This document shows positions 1-6,459 of a stretch of DNA of 16,453 nt, in pieces (position 1 is the first letter of the stretch; the number at the start of each line of letters is the position of its first letter). The notes below the pieces were generated by a model. The model ran no database searches. It was not told the DNA's origin and saw nothing but the letters and a program-made list of their open reading frames with translations. A program made the translations under genes and the position numbers. This DNA comes from Moraxellaceae bacterium (lineage in GTDB: Bacteria > Pseudomonadota > Gammaproteobacteria > Pseudomonadales > UBA3067). The stretch lies in assembly GCA_002401525.1 (NCBI GenBank), contig NVTH01000034.1, forward strand, positions 1 through 16,453. Reading direction: 5' to 3'.

Positions 1-78
1 GACCCCTGTGCTGCTGACCCCTGTGCTGTCACAAGACCTGACCCCTGTGCTGTCACAAGACCTGACCCCAGTGCTGTC
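1..78. repeat. Tandem repeat array, RAYT/REP-type flank
   Basis: Two complete 24-bp units (15-38 and 39-62) begin TGACCCCTGTGCTG and end TCACAAGACC. A partial unit precedes them (1-14), and a variant unit (TGACCCCAGTGCTGTC, 63-78) follows. The array is cut by the window edge, so its full size is unknown. The junction string CAAGACCTGACCC also occurs at the end of the RAYT transposase remnant near 1518, in the same orientation, so I infer a RAYT-associated repeat family. The right boundary falls where the recombinase coding sequence stops matching its family. Confidence 0.8.
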
Positions 79-745
79 CGATCTTAATGGTTTTTTGCAA
101 CCCGCCGCGATCCATAATCATGCAATTGCCGTTGCGTTGATAAGGAGGTTTTCCTCCTGGAAAAATCAAGTCAGGGTGGCGATGCGTCTTCCAATAGCGC
201 CGTAATGCCTTAAGGGTCTCTAGCAGTAAAGGGACGAAACGATCTTTTTTGTTTTTAGTCTGACGAATATGCACCCGCATCAAGTGACTATCAATGTCAG
301 ATACCCTAAGATTGAGAGACTCGCCTAACCTGAGGCCCAGGCTGTAAGTAGTCAGATAGTAAACTTGATAACTGAGCTTATGGGTTTGGTTGATAATACG
401 GGCAACCTCAGCGACAGACAGCACGTCTTGCAACGGCTGCACCTTCGGTGGCTTAACAATTTTGAACCATTCCCAGGGTTGATCTAAAACGTGTTTGTAG
501 AGGAATTGAATGGCATTGCGAGCGATTTTGACGGCACTCCAAGAACGGGTTTCGACAAGCTCTAGAAAATAGATTTTAAGTTGTTCCGTGGATAACTGGT
601 CAGGGCAACAATCGAAATAGTCTGAAATTTTACGGATGTACCGAGAATACATCTCGATGGTTTTGGGGCTTTTACCCTGAAGGGTTAATTCGTCTAGATA
701 GCGTTGATAAAGAACATCGAAACGGGCTTGGTCTTTGGTATCCAT
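53..745 (-). pseudogene. Tyrosine recombinase, C-terminally truncated
   Basis: Residues 1-100 form a SAM-like core-binding domain (SPKTIEMYSRYIRKI) and the catalytic domain starts near 105. The box I arginine is present in SLGLRLGESLNLR (R139), with a likely beta-hairpin lysine in RQTKNKKDRFVP. The usual HxxR motif and the C-terminal tyrosine nucleophile are missing: recombinase-like sequence ends around residue 220 (GGLQKTI). The last residues (GQHWGQVL) are encoded by the repeat array at 53-78. It should therefore be unable to recombine DNA. The start at 745 is chosen because GGAG lies 7-8 bases upstream; a TTG at 760 overlaps that ribosome site. Recombinases of this type often accompany IS91-like transposases, but no such transposase is visible here. 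Confidence 0.85.
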
Positions 746-883
746 GAGTGATCTCCTCAAAGGCCTTCGGAATTGAAGGTATGAGAAGTTAAGATGATTT
801 ATTGTTCTGCCGCTTTAGCGGCTTCGTTCAACAAGGCAATTAACCGACGCCCACTTCGGGAGCTCGATCTCCAAATCGCTATG

Positions 884-899
884 GTATCAATAATGATAC
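884..899. promoter_or_regulatory. Palindrome upstream of hicA, possible operator
   Basis: GTATCA-ATAA-TGATAC is a perfect inverted repeat with 6-bp arms and a 4-bp spacer, ending 10 bases before the hicA start. HicB-type antitoxins generally bind palindromes in their own promoter, so this is a reasonable autoregulatory operator. The overlapping GATACT (895-900) could be a -10 element, but no good -35 was found. The operator role is inference, and the neighbouring hicB has lost its DNA-binding end. Confidence 0.45.
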
Positions 900-909
900 T
901 ATTTGGTTC

Positions 910-1098
910 ATGGTAAAGACGCTGGAAACCCTTGAATTAATGAGGAGTAGTCCCAAAGGCATACGATTCAATGACGTATGTAAAGTCTGTGATGAGCATT
1001 TTGGTGAGCCTCGAGTCAATATCCATAACTCCAAAGGTAAAGCCAAGCCTTATCAAGTGCTTCGAGCAATTGAACGTCTGGAGGTGGGAAATAACTGA
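910..1098 (+). pseudogene. hicA: HicA-type toxin, internally deleted
   Basis: HicA toxins are small mRNA interferases with a dsRBD-like fold and one catalytic histidine. Here the N-terminus (MVKTLETLELMRSSPKGIRF) and the C-terminus (RVNIHNSKGKAKPYQV, then AIERLE) match this family well. The middle segment that normally carries the G-S-H catalytic motif and the following strand is absent: HFGEPR runs directly into VNIHN. From memory of family members, about 20 residues are missing between an EPR and a DPR motif, and three more (like KQV) before LRAIERLE. The frame is intact and gives 62 aa against the usual 80 or so. It should lack RNase activity. There is no strong ribosome site before the ATG. 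It is followed directly by hicB. Confidence 0.8.
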
Positions 1099-1099
1099 T

Positions 1100-1393
1100 T
1101 TGCCCAATCGTTATATATACCGAGTTACTTGGTCTGAAGCCGATCAAGAGCGTGTGGGCTTATGCACAGAGTTCCCAAGTTTAAGTGGGTTAGAAGAAGC
1201 ACCAGAAAAAGCATTGTCAGGGATTCGAAACTTAGTCCGAGACTGTGTAGCAGATATGCTTGCTCAGAATGACGAGGTGCCTGAGCCAATTTCTTCTAAA
1301 AATTACAGTGGTAAATTTATGGTTCGCAGCAGGGTGGATAAAGGCAGTAGAGGCGGAGGGGGATCAGCTGGTATGAGCAAAAATACTCCTTAA
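1100..1393 (+). pseudogene. hicB: HicB-type antitoxin, C-terminally truncated
   Basis: HicB antitoxins join an N-terminal partial RNase-H fold that binds HicA to a C-terminal DNA-binding domain. Residues 1-75 are a clear match (NRYIYRVTWSEADQERVGLC, EFPSLSGLEEAPEKAL, PEPISSKNYSGKFMVR). After GKFMVR the family usually continues into a ribbon-helix-helix (PPEVH...SLNR). Instead the frame runs into an unrelated Gly-rich tail (SRVDKGSRGGGGSAG) and stops at 1391-1393, inside the RAYT remnant. The TTG at 1100 is chosen because GGAGGTGGG lies upstream and the next residues match the HicB N-terminus. It starts one base after the hicA stop, so the two were co-translated. The toxin-binding fold may survive, but autorepression is probably lost. 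Confidence 0.8.
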
Positions 1394-1527
1394 GAAATGA
1401 TGCAGTCGTGAATGCTTATGCAAGCTGGGATTATTCGATGAAAGCAATTGCTGACTGGTTTGGAGTTCATTATTCGAGAGTGAGCCGGTTGATTCAGAAG
1501 GTAGAGGTGCTTGGTTGCAAGACCTGA
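1351..1527 (+). pseudogene. RAYT (Y1/IS200-like) transposase, C-terminal remnant
   Basis: The frame ending at TGA 1525-1527 reads WYEQKYSLRNDAVVNAYASW, then DYSMKAIADWFGVHYSRVSR and LIQKVEVLGCKT. This is the C-terminal helix-turn-helix tail typical of one group of REP-associated tyrosine transposases, which often end in a CKT-like motif. The Y1 catalytic domain (HUH motif and tyrosine) is entirely absent, and a TAG at 1348-1350 closes the frame upstream. The stop codon lies within CAAGACCTGACCC, the sequence shared with the array at the left edge. The remnant is fused onto the broken end of hicB, which suggests insertion followed by deletion. The family assignment rests on pattern recognition. 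Confidence 0.75.
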
Positions 1528-1552
1528 CCCTGATGCTCTGACCCTGATGCTC
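1525..1552. repeat. Two perfect 14-bp tandem repeats after the RAYT remnant
   Basis: TGACCCTGATGCTC occurs twice back to back (1525-1538 and 1539-1552), then CGGG. The unit resembles the TGACCCCTGTGCTG core at positions 1-78 and directly follows the same CAAGACC lead-in, so both sites probably descend from one RAYT flank family. The 220 bases that follow (1553-1774) contain no gene I can support. Confidence 0.75.
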
Positions 1553-1663
1553 CGGGTTTGCTGAGGCTGAGGCGTGTGATTTATGGAGGTAGGCTGTAGA
1601 AGTGGGTTAGAATAGCCGTGTGAGATGGTGGTTTCACCTAATCTATTGTGCTGGAGCCTGTTA

Positions 1664-1675
1664 GGCAATTAATTG
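1664..1675. repeat. GGCAATTAATTG, also present at 2120-2131
   Basis: The 12-mer GGCAATTAATTG, which contains the palindrome CAATTAATTG, occurs here and again at 2120-2131, each time shortly after a GTTA (GTTAGGC at 1660; GTTAATCTGG at 2112). The two copies bracket the unknown ORF at 1775-1981. They could be recombination-site remnants or chance in AT-rich DNA. I assign no function. Confidence 0.35.
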
Positions 1676-1774
1676 GCATCTAATCATATTTAAAGATAAC
1701 TGCGTTGTGGATGGATATGTAAAGCGAATCCAGAACCCAAGCGTTATATCGATGCTAATGAGTAGCAACGAGAA

Positions 1775-1981
1775 ATGAAATTGAAGGTTGATGTGGCGGG
1801 TTATATCGGATTGTTTGCAGTAGGTGTTTTTGCCGAATGCAATGGCTCTAAAAAAGAAACCGTTAAATGGGAGCATCATTGTATAGCCGTTTCGGTATGG
1901 GATAGTGCCGCAAAAAAATACAGAAAGAGCCAGCAGGTTGAGGCAGGTGAGCTGGGAATTGATTGCCGCTGCCGATGCTAA
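1775..1981 (+). CDS. Small hypothetical protein, 68 aa
   Basis: I do not recognise this protein. It starts MKLKVDVAGYIGLFAVGVFA, a mildly hydrophobic N-terminus that could be a weak signal or membrane segment. A charged middle follows (KKETVKWEHH; WDSAAKKYRKSQQ), then a Cys-rich end (GIDCRCRC). The start has only a weak ribosome site (ACGAGAA). It shares the orientation of all its neighbours from 910 to 4909. It may be a real cassette-like gene or a fragment of a longer one; length and frame alone are weak support. Confidence 0.35.
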   Translation: MKLKVDVAGYIGLFAVGVFAECNGSKKETVKWEHHCIAVSVWDSAAKKYRKSQQVEAGELGIDCRCRC

Positions 1982-2245
1982 AAACTATTGCTTTAAACGT
2001 AAACTATAAGGAGAAGTTAGACAAGCACTACCAGCCACTAAGTTGTGCTTTTATTAGCTCGTAGGCTGGGGTGAGGAATGAACCCCAAAGTTTGCTGGGT
2101 GTTTGATAATTGTTAATCTGGCAATTAATTGAAATTAATCAGATCATCTATTTAAGAAACAATTTTGACAATCGTTCTTTAACGGCATCGTGCCTTTAAT
2201 TGAAGCCTATTATTTAATATGTACCCGTCACCTTATGGAATTACT
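1982..2245. other. Intergenic stretch with nested inverted repeats
   Basis: No gene was found. Three potential hairpins are visible: CCAGCC (2031-2036) with GGCTGG (2064-2069); AAGCAC (2023-2028) with GTGCTT (2045-2050), which would compete with the first; and TGGGGT (2067-2072) with ACCCCA (2082-2087). Farther on, ATCTG and CAGAT flank an AATTAAT-rich imperfect palindrome (about 2116-2144). AAGGAG at 2008-2013 looks like a ribosome site but has no convincing start codon after it, so a coding sequence may have been lost here. Confidence 0.4.
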
Positions 2246-2539
2246 ATGAAAAAAACGTTTAATTTGACCGATCAAAAGATGCCGCTTCCAAGGCTTATTG
2301 ATTCCATCAAGCATGAAGTCAAAAAATATATAAAAAGAGAACGTAAAAAGCCTTTACCTGAAGGGGTCGATTTTTGGGATTTCGACTGCCGGTTCGGCGC
2401 TGACGAGGCAGCTAGTGACGTTATTCATGTATCGGCCATTAATAAAAACATTTCTCAGGCCGAATTAGAGCAGCTCGAATCTTTTTATTTGGAAATTTTA
2501 GCCAAGCCGGGGCAACGAACTAAAAAGCCAATTGAGTAA
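2246..2539 (+). CDS. DUF6172 family protein
   Basis: The protein (97 aa from this start) matches a small uncharacterised proteobacterial family that I recognise as DUF6172: MKKTFNLTDQK, then HEVKKYIKRERKKPLPEGVD, FWDFDCRFG, VIHVSAINKNI and FYLEILAKPGQRTKK. The conserved positively charged KKYIKRERKK segment and the WDFDC motif are intact, and the length is normal. I prefer the ATG at 2246 to the upstream one at 2219 because family members begin MKKTF and a GGA lies about 8 bases upstream. No molecular function is established for the family as far as I know. This is one of the few intact genes in the strip. Confidence 0.85.
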   Translation: MKKTFNLTDQKMPLPRLIDSIKHEVKKYIKRERKKPLPEGVDFWDFDCRFGADEAASDVIHVSAINKNISQAELEQLESFYLEILAKPGQRTKKPIE

Positions 2540-2562
2540 TTCAGGGCAAAGATAAAGTTGAA

Positions 2563-2589
2563 AAATGATTGCCGCTGCGGCAATCATTT
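2563..2589. repeat. 27-bp perfect palindrome after the DUF6172 gene
   Basis: AAATGATTGCCGC (2563-2575) and its exact reverse complement (2577-2589) flank a single T. It lies 24 bases past the stop codon and would form a stem with a small loop in RNA. The T-run expected of an intrinsic terminator is missing on the plus strand (AGGTCACT follows), but AAAA lies on the other side, so it could end transcription from the minus strand. It could equally be a protein-binding or recombination site. Confidence 0.6.
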
Positions 2590-2720
2590 AGGTCACTAAT
2601 TTTAATAGTCTTGAAGAAGATAGACGTTGTTGTCATAACCGAATTGTTTAGATTTAATTTGGTTGTATTGACCTGATTGTCCGATAACATTGGCATAGTT
2701 AATCCCTTCTTATAGTCGAT

Positions 2721-2957
2721 GTGTCCGATGAAGGTCAGAAAATATCTATTGGTAAATATATTCAAGAGTTGTGTAACGAGCTCAGTCCGCTGATAGAGAT
2801 TGAAGATGCAAGAATATTGCGAGCGGAAAAGCATTTAAATGGTAAATTTGTACATGTTTGGCTTGATTTTATTGAAGCAAAAAAAAGCTATACCGTTGTG
2901 ATTTCAGTGGAGCACCAAAAAGTAATTGGGCATCGATTCGAATATTGGTATGAGTAA
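2721..2957 (+). CDS. Small hypothetical protein, 78 aa
   Basis: I do not recognise this protein. It is predicted soluble, with a helical N-terminal half (ISIGKYIQELCNELSPLIEI) and a strand-rich C-terminal half (FVHVWLDFIEAKKSYTVVIS, then HQKVIGHRFEYWYE). The composition looks like a real folded domain. The start is uncertain: GTG at 2721 gives the full frame, but no good ribosome site is visible. Codon use and orientation match its neighbours. Confidence 0.5.
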   Translation: MSDEGQKISIGKYIQELCNELSPLIEIEDARILRAEKHLNGKFVHVWLDFIEAKKSYTVVISVEHQKVIGHRFEYWYE

Positions 2958-2992
2958 ATTCAATAAGGACAATTGCCAGTTTGGTGTATTGG

Positions 2993-3077
2993 ACAAACTA
3001 AAGGCCAGTCTAGAATCATTTTCGACATAAATATTAAAATAAACATTTTGATCATGTTAAGCGATGCTTTAGTTTGT
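2993..3077. repeat. 11-bp perfect inverted repeat with 63-base spacer
   Basis: ACAAACTAAAG (2993-3003) is repeated exactly in inverted form as CTTTAGTTTGT (3067-3077). The structure fills most of the gap between the unknown ORF and the tautomerase remnant, and AGCGTTAAAT follows 12 bases later. A fold of this size between small co-oriented genes recalls integron attC sites, but the matching 5' core (RYYYAAC) was not found. Confidence 0.5.
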
Positions 3078-3113
3078 AATTGGCCAAAGCGTTAAATTCC
3101 ACGAGGATCAGAC

Positions 3114-3278
3114 GTGGCACAAATTGAGATATATGGATTAAAGTCAAATGTTGATGCTAGTGTGGGAATTACAGCTCAGCCTGTTGAAATAACGATATTT
3201 GAAACTCCAAAGGAAAACTGGGGATTTCGTGGCGTGCCAGGTGATGAAATGACGTTGGCTTATAAAATAGAAGCCTAA
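3114..3278 (+). pseudogene. Tautomerase family protein, internally deleted
   Basis: This 54-codon frame is too short for the family, but both ends are recognisable. It starts (V)AQIEIYGLKSN, like the first strand of a tautomerase-superfamily group. It ends GITAQPVEITIFETPKENWG then FRGVPGDEMTLAYKIEA, the typical C-terminal strand and tail. From memory, members have roughly 120-130 residues. The missing centre, which includes the RFFPM and YYPEGR-type segments and the IIEIS strand, was lost between SN and VDASV without breaking the frame. GTG at 3114 is the likely start, with GAGGA about 8 bases upstream. Activity is not expected. Confidence 0.75.
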
Positions 3279-3399
3279 TAAATTAACAGCGCTAGGAGTT
3301 GGGCCGCTGGGATAATACTTCGCCGCTATAAGTCGATGCGTCAGATATCCTCGCGGTTTATGATGCGTACAACGTTATAAATTTCAATTGGAGGTTCAA

Positions 3400-3816
3400 G
3401 TGTATACAGCAAGCTGTCTCTGTGGTGGTATAAGGTTCGAAATAAAAGGCGAATTGGAATCTATTCAAATATGCCACTGCGTTCAATGTCGTAAAGCTCA
3501 GGGAAGTGCGTTTGTCACTAATGTTCCTGTAAAAGAGGCAAATTTTAATATCGTAACCGGCACCGATTTACTAACTTGTTTCGAATCGTCACCAGGAAAA
3601 AAGCGTTGCTTTTGCAAAGTTTGCGGTTCGCCAATATACAGCAAGACGGAAAAACTCCAAGGTGTGGTAAGGCTTAGGGCAGGTTTGATTGACGGCGATC
3701 TCAGAACTAAACCATTTGCACATTTTCATGTTGTTAGTAAGGTCAACTGGCTTGATATTTGTGATGATTTTCCTCAATTTACTGAGGGCTTTGTACCTAA
3801 GTCGAAGAAATTATAG
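3400..3816 (+). CDS. GFA/CENP-V family zinc protein
   Basis: GFA-fold proteins (named after glutathione-dependent formaldehyde-activating enzyme) bind zinc through conserved cysteines; most have no proven substrate. The zinc ligands are visible: SCLCGGIRFEI near the N-terminus, CHCVQCRKAQGSAF in the middle and CFCKVCGSPIYS later. It ends HFHVVSKVNWLDICDDFPQF, the usual strand with a conserved W. The length (138 aa) is normal. The start is placed at GTG 3400 because TGGAGG (3389-3394) lies five bases upstream; a TTG at 3388 would overlap that ribosome site. It is the best-preserved gene of the strip and probably functional. The biochemical role is not predictable from sequence. Confidence 0.88.
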   Translation: MYTASCLCGGIRFEIKGELESIQICHCVQCRKAQGSAFVTNVPVKEANFNIVTGTDLLTCFESSPGKKRCFCKVCGSPIYSKTEKLQGVVRLRAGLIDGDLRTKPFAHFHVVSKVNWLDICDDFPQFTEGFVPKSKKL

Positions 3817-3956
3817 CGAGAGTTTCAAATTAGATAGACTGCTTCGCATTTCTCCTTTAGCGAAACGTTCAACGGTCGTAGAGCATCGCTCCAATGATAA
3901 AATTTAGTGTCGAGAAAACCGACTATTAAAATTGAATTGACGAAAGGAAAAATTGA

Positions 3957-4157
3957 ATGAGCTACCCGCGTCCATATCCTGGAAGATCAAAAGACCAACA
4001 AGAAATACACCGCATGGAAGATAATAATATTGTTGCACTCCATACACCAGCATAAGATGGACTTTCCGAAATACTTAAAACAGGCGCTCAAAAATTACTT
4101 GCTCAAGCGGTTGAAGATGAGTTAGATCAATTGCTCACTCAATCCAAGGAAGACTAA
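3957..4157 (+). pseudogene. IS256 (mutator) type transposase, N-terminal remnant
   Basis: Reading from ATG 3957, the frame gives MSYPRPYPGRSKDQQEIHR, then MEDNNIVALHTPA, a stop (TAA 4053-4055), and continues in the same frame as DGLSEILKTGAQKLLAQAVE then DELDQLLTQSKED before TAA 4155-4157. The MEDNNIVALHTP...EILKTGAQKLLAQAVE pattern is typical of the first 40-50 residues of IS256-family transposases. The DDE catalytic domain is entirely missing and an in-frame stop is present, so this is a dead stub. The segment before MEDNN (3957-4013) is not typical and may come from another gene; it has its own ribosome site (GAAAGG). No terminal inverted repeats were recognised. Confidence 0.65.
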
Positions 4158-4240
4158 ACACGATGGTAAATCGAATAGCAAGGTCAGGCTGCGGGAGTCG
4201 GCGTGATAGCGTCGATTAAGCGGCTTATGGGTTATTAAAT

Positions 4241-4471
4241 ATGTGTGGTCCAGGTTTAAGTGCAGATTCTGCAAACAAAACGGCGAAATGCCTGGCTTGT
4301 GAAAATTTAACAGATCCTAAGCTCAGTCGCTGTATTCATTGCTGTCATTTATTTACAGCTCAAGATTTAGAGTTGAGACGAAAAGGGCATAAAGCGTCAA
4401 GTATTCAAGGGGCTCTTTACGGTTTTGTTGAAGGTCGAATTGTAAATACTTTCTTGTTTGCTAGTGGTTAA
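4241..4471 (+). CDS. Hypothetical Cys-rich protein, possible zinc ribbon
   Basis: I do not recognise this 76-aa protein. It has two paired cysteine motifs, CLAC (residues 18-21) and CIHC (31-34, followed by another Cys), spaced like a short zinc ribbon. The rest is helical and charged (AQDLELRRKGHKASSIQGAL). No ribosome site is evident before the ATG. The frame continues past the stop for 38 codons (to 4588) with protein-like sequence (ESQLEWQMRFNPQSASIDLV, then YLDPYSGFPLFF), so the TAA at 4469-4471 could be an inactivating mutation in a longer gene. Gene status is uncertain. Confidence 0.35.
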   Translation: MCGPGLSADSANKTAKCLACENLTDPKLSRCIHCCHLFTAQDLELRRKGHKASSIQGALYGFVEGRIVNTFLFASG

Positions 4472-4717
4472 ATACATCATGAAAGTCAGCTTGAATGGCA
4501 GATGCGATTCAATCCACAGTCGGCGTCAATCGATTTGGTCTATCTAGATCCTTATTCCGGTTTTCCACTTTTTTTCTCGTACGTATGATTGAATTTGTTC
4601 GAGATCACCAGAATGCGAGTTTAAACCTCAAAAGTACGCAACATTATTATTTTCTTCGCCATTATTGGGCTGATATATAATGGGTTGTTCTTGAAAGTAT
4701 GTTCTTGAAAGGCTGTA
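4472..4717. other. Gap with no supported gene
   Basis: All three forward frames have short open stretches, including one from ATG 4495 (61 codons) with no ribosome site, no recognisable motif and aromatic-rich composition suggestive of chance. The first 117 bases may belong to the preceding ORF by readthrough. No repeats or RNA genes were seen. Confidence 0.3.
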
Positions 4718-4909
4718 TTGGATCAAAACAAAACGGGCCAAATAATTAATTATGAACTTAGAGATGCAGGCGTTTCAGTTTTTAAGCCCATTAGAGATTG
4801 CAAATATTTCAGCTTTCGAGGCAATGTCTGCAGAGTGGAGCGTGGCGAATCAATTTGTCATTTTGAAAACCCTAAGATCCCCCAAAAGGTAAAGCAGTTT
4901 ATATTTTAA
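4718..4909 (+). CDS. Small hypothetical protein, 63 aa
   Basis: I do not recognise this protein. From TTG 4718 it reads MDQNKTGQIINYELRDAGVS and ends ENPKIPQKVKQFIF, with three cysteines and a charged centre (RDCKYFSFRGNVCRVERGES). AAAGG lies five bases upstream of the TTG, which is the main support for translation. It is the last small plus-strand ORF before the cytochrome peroxidase gene and may be a real short gene or a fragment. Confidence 0.35.
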   Translation: MDQNKTGQIINYELRDAGVSVFKPIRDCKYFSFRGNVCRVERGESICHFENPKIPQKVKQFIF

Positions 4910-5133
4910 CCTCCCATTTCAGTGATTTCCTTACGTTAATTTAAGATTTCCTTTAATGCTGGCATTAAGCCACTTTTAACCTGTGTTTTCTGATGCGAAA
5001 TAAATAATTGCAGCTCGCTGTGATGACGTATATTTATATCTGAAAAAGTATAATTATGGAGGATTAAATATTTTGATTGAAATAATTTAGATTACGCATT
5101 AGCCTTTCAGAAAATATAAATGAGGAAATATTT

Positions 5134-6288
5134 ATGAAATGGAAATGCTCTGTAAGATTAATTATTCTGTGGTTAATTATGATGAATTTGAATGCTTGTA
5201 TCTATGAGGACATAGAATTAAAGCAATATCTAGGGGAGTTGATTTTTAATGACGCGTCTCTTTCTAGAGATGGAACTCAATCGTGTGCGAGTTGTCATGA
5301 GGCAGATCGTGCGTTTTTTGATCCAAGAGTTAACGCCACTAGTCTCGATGCAAGTACGCCTGGTGCGGTGTCGTTAGGGCAAGATGATATTGCTTTAGGT
5401 GATATTAATTCACCCTCCATAGCTTATGTTGCAATGACCCCAGAATTTCACTTTGATGAGGACGCGGGAGTTTTTAGAGGGGGGATATTGCTTAATGGTC
5501 GTACGCCTAATGTATTGGTGCAGGCAAGACTGCCTTTTCTTAGCGCGCTTGAAATGCAAACTACTGAAGCGGAGGTGGTAGCAAAAGTAGAGGATTCTTA
5601 TGGTCAGTTAATGGAATATCTTTACGGCGACGACGTATTTGATTCGGTGGCGACTGCTTTCGATGCCGTTGCAGACAGTCTTGCTGAATTTGAAAAGTCG
5701 GATCAAATGGCGACTTTCGATTCCAAGTTTGACAAAGCGTTGGTCGGTGATGAGTTGCTAAGCGATACGGAACAGCGGGGTTTAGCGCTCTTTATGGATG
5801 AGGAGAAGGGGAATTGTGCTGCATGTCACCCAGTGCCTACAGCCGATAGCCTTGATGTCGACAGTCTTTTCACTGATTTTGGTTACACCAATTTGGGGGT
5901 GCCAAAAAACAATTTGGTACGTTCCTTAAATGGTAGAGGTTTAGGGTTTGTTGATGAGGGATTATTTGACAACAATGAAGTGACGGACGTTGATTTAAAG
6001 GGGGCGTTTAGGATCGTTAGTTTGAGAAATGTGGCAGTCACGCCGCCCTATATGCACAATGGGGTGTTTGCTGATTTAGAAACGGTGGTTCATTTTATTA
6101 ATTCGCGGGATGTGCCTGGGGCATTGAATCCAGAAACCGGGTTACCCTGGCAGGCTGCGGAAGTGGATGCGACTAAGAATACCAATGAGATAGGGGATTT
6201 AGGGTTGGACGCGGAAGAAGTGAGTGCAATCGTGGCATTCCTAAAAACGCTTACGGATGAGCGCTACGAATCATTCATTGAAGAATAG
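5134..6288 (+). CDS. Di-haem cytochrome c peroxidase (CcpA/MauG family)
   Basis: Members reduce hydrogen peroxide with electrons from small c-type cytochromes, or catalyse MauG-type oxidations, in the periplasm. Two haem c attachment motifs are present, CASCH (residues 51-55, within DGTQSCASCHEADRAFFDPR) and CAACH (228-232). The conserved VTPPYMHNGVFADLETVVHF block (302-321) precedes the C-terminus. The first 21 residues form a signal with LNAC at 19-22, so it is probably a lipoprotein anchored at Cys22. At 384 aa the length is normal. The start is fixed by GAGGA 7-8 bases upstream. The 224 bases before it hold no gene; a perfect TATAAT (5049-5054) is a possible -10, with only a weak -35. It appears to stand alone. 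Peroxidase and MauG-like oxidase roles cannot be separated without the axial ligands. Confidence 0.9.
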   Translation: MKWKCSVRLIILWLIMMNLNACIYEDIELKQYLGELIFNDASLSRDGTQSCASCHEADRAFFDPRVNATSLDASTPGAVSLGQDDIALGDINSPSIAYVAMTPEFHFDEDAGVFRGGILLNGRTPNVLVQARLPFLSALEMQTTEAEVVAKVEDSYGQLMEYLYGDDVFDSVATAFDAVADSLAEFEKSDQMATFDSKFDKALVGDELLSDTEQRGLALFMDEEKGNCAACHPVPTADSLDVDSLFTDFGYTNLGVPKNNLVRSLNGRGLGFVDEGLFDNNEVTDVDLKGAFRIVSLRNVAVTPPYMHNGVFADLETVVHFINSRDVPGALNPETGLPWQAAEVDATKNTNEIGDLGLDAEEVSAIVAFLKTLTDERYESFIEE

Positions 6289-6459
6289 GCCGCTTTCATT
6301 TGATTTAGCATCACTGAGCATTTTGTCGTTGCCGAGTAGTATTATCCTGAAATGTGTAAACCCCCGTTTAATTGTTCTACACAAGGCTACTACGGTTTAA
6401 CGACGCATTAGGAAAACGGCTCGATTTATATTGGATATTTCAGGAGTTTAAAAGATTAA

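Noticed and set aside
8..205. Forward ORF with repeated TPVLSQDL peptide
   Set aside because: It is generated by the DNA tandem repeat and the antisense of the recombinase gene; it has no ribosome site or family resemblance.
809..822. GCCGC-TTTA-GCGGC hairpin as a terminator
   Set aside because: The arms are only five bp, it is followed by TTCGTT rather than a T-run, and no plus-strand gene ends upstream of it.
1390..1879. Minus-strand ORFs at 1390-1668 and 1661-1879
   Set aside because: No recognisable motifs or good ribosome sites; they run antisense to the RAYT tail, the repeats and the small plus-strand ORF.
4495..4680. Plus-strand ORF of 61 codons
   Set aside because: No ribosome site, no family resemblance, and it competes with a more protein-like reading in another frame at its start.
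884..4909. A chromosomal integron cassette array
   Set aside because: GTTAGGC (1660) and GTTAAAT (3091) look like 3' cores, but no matching RYYYAAC 5' cores with paired arms were found, and the recombinase at 53-745 is not recognisably IntI. Kept only as a testable idea.
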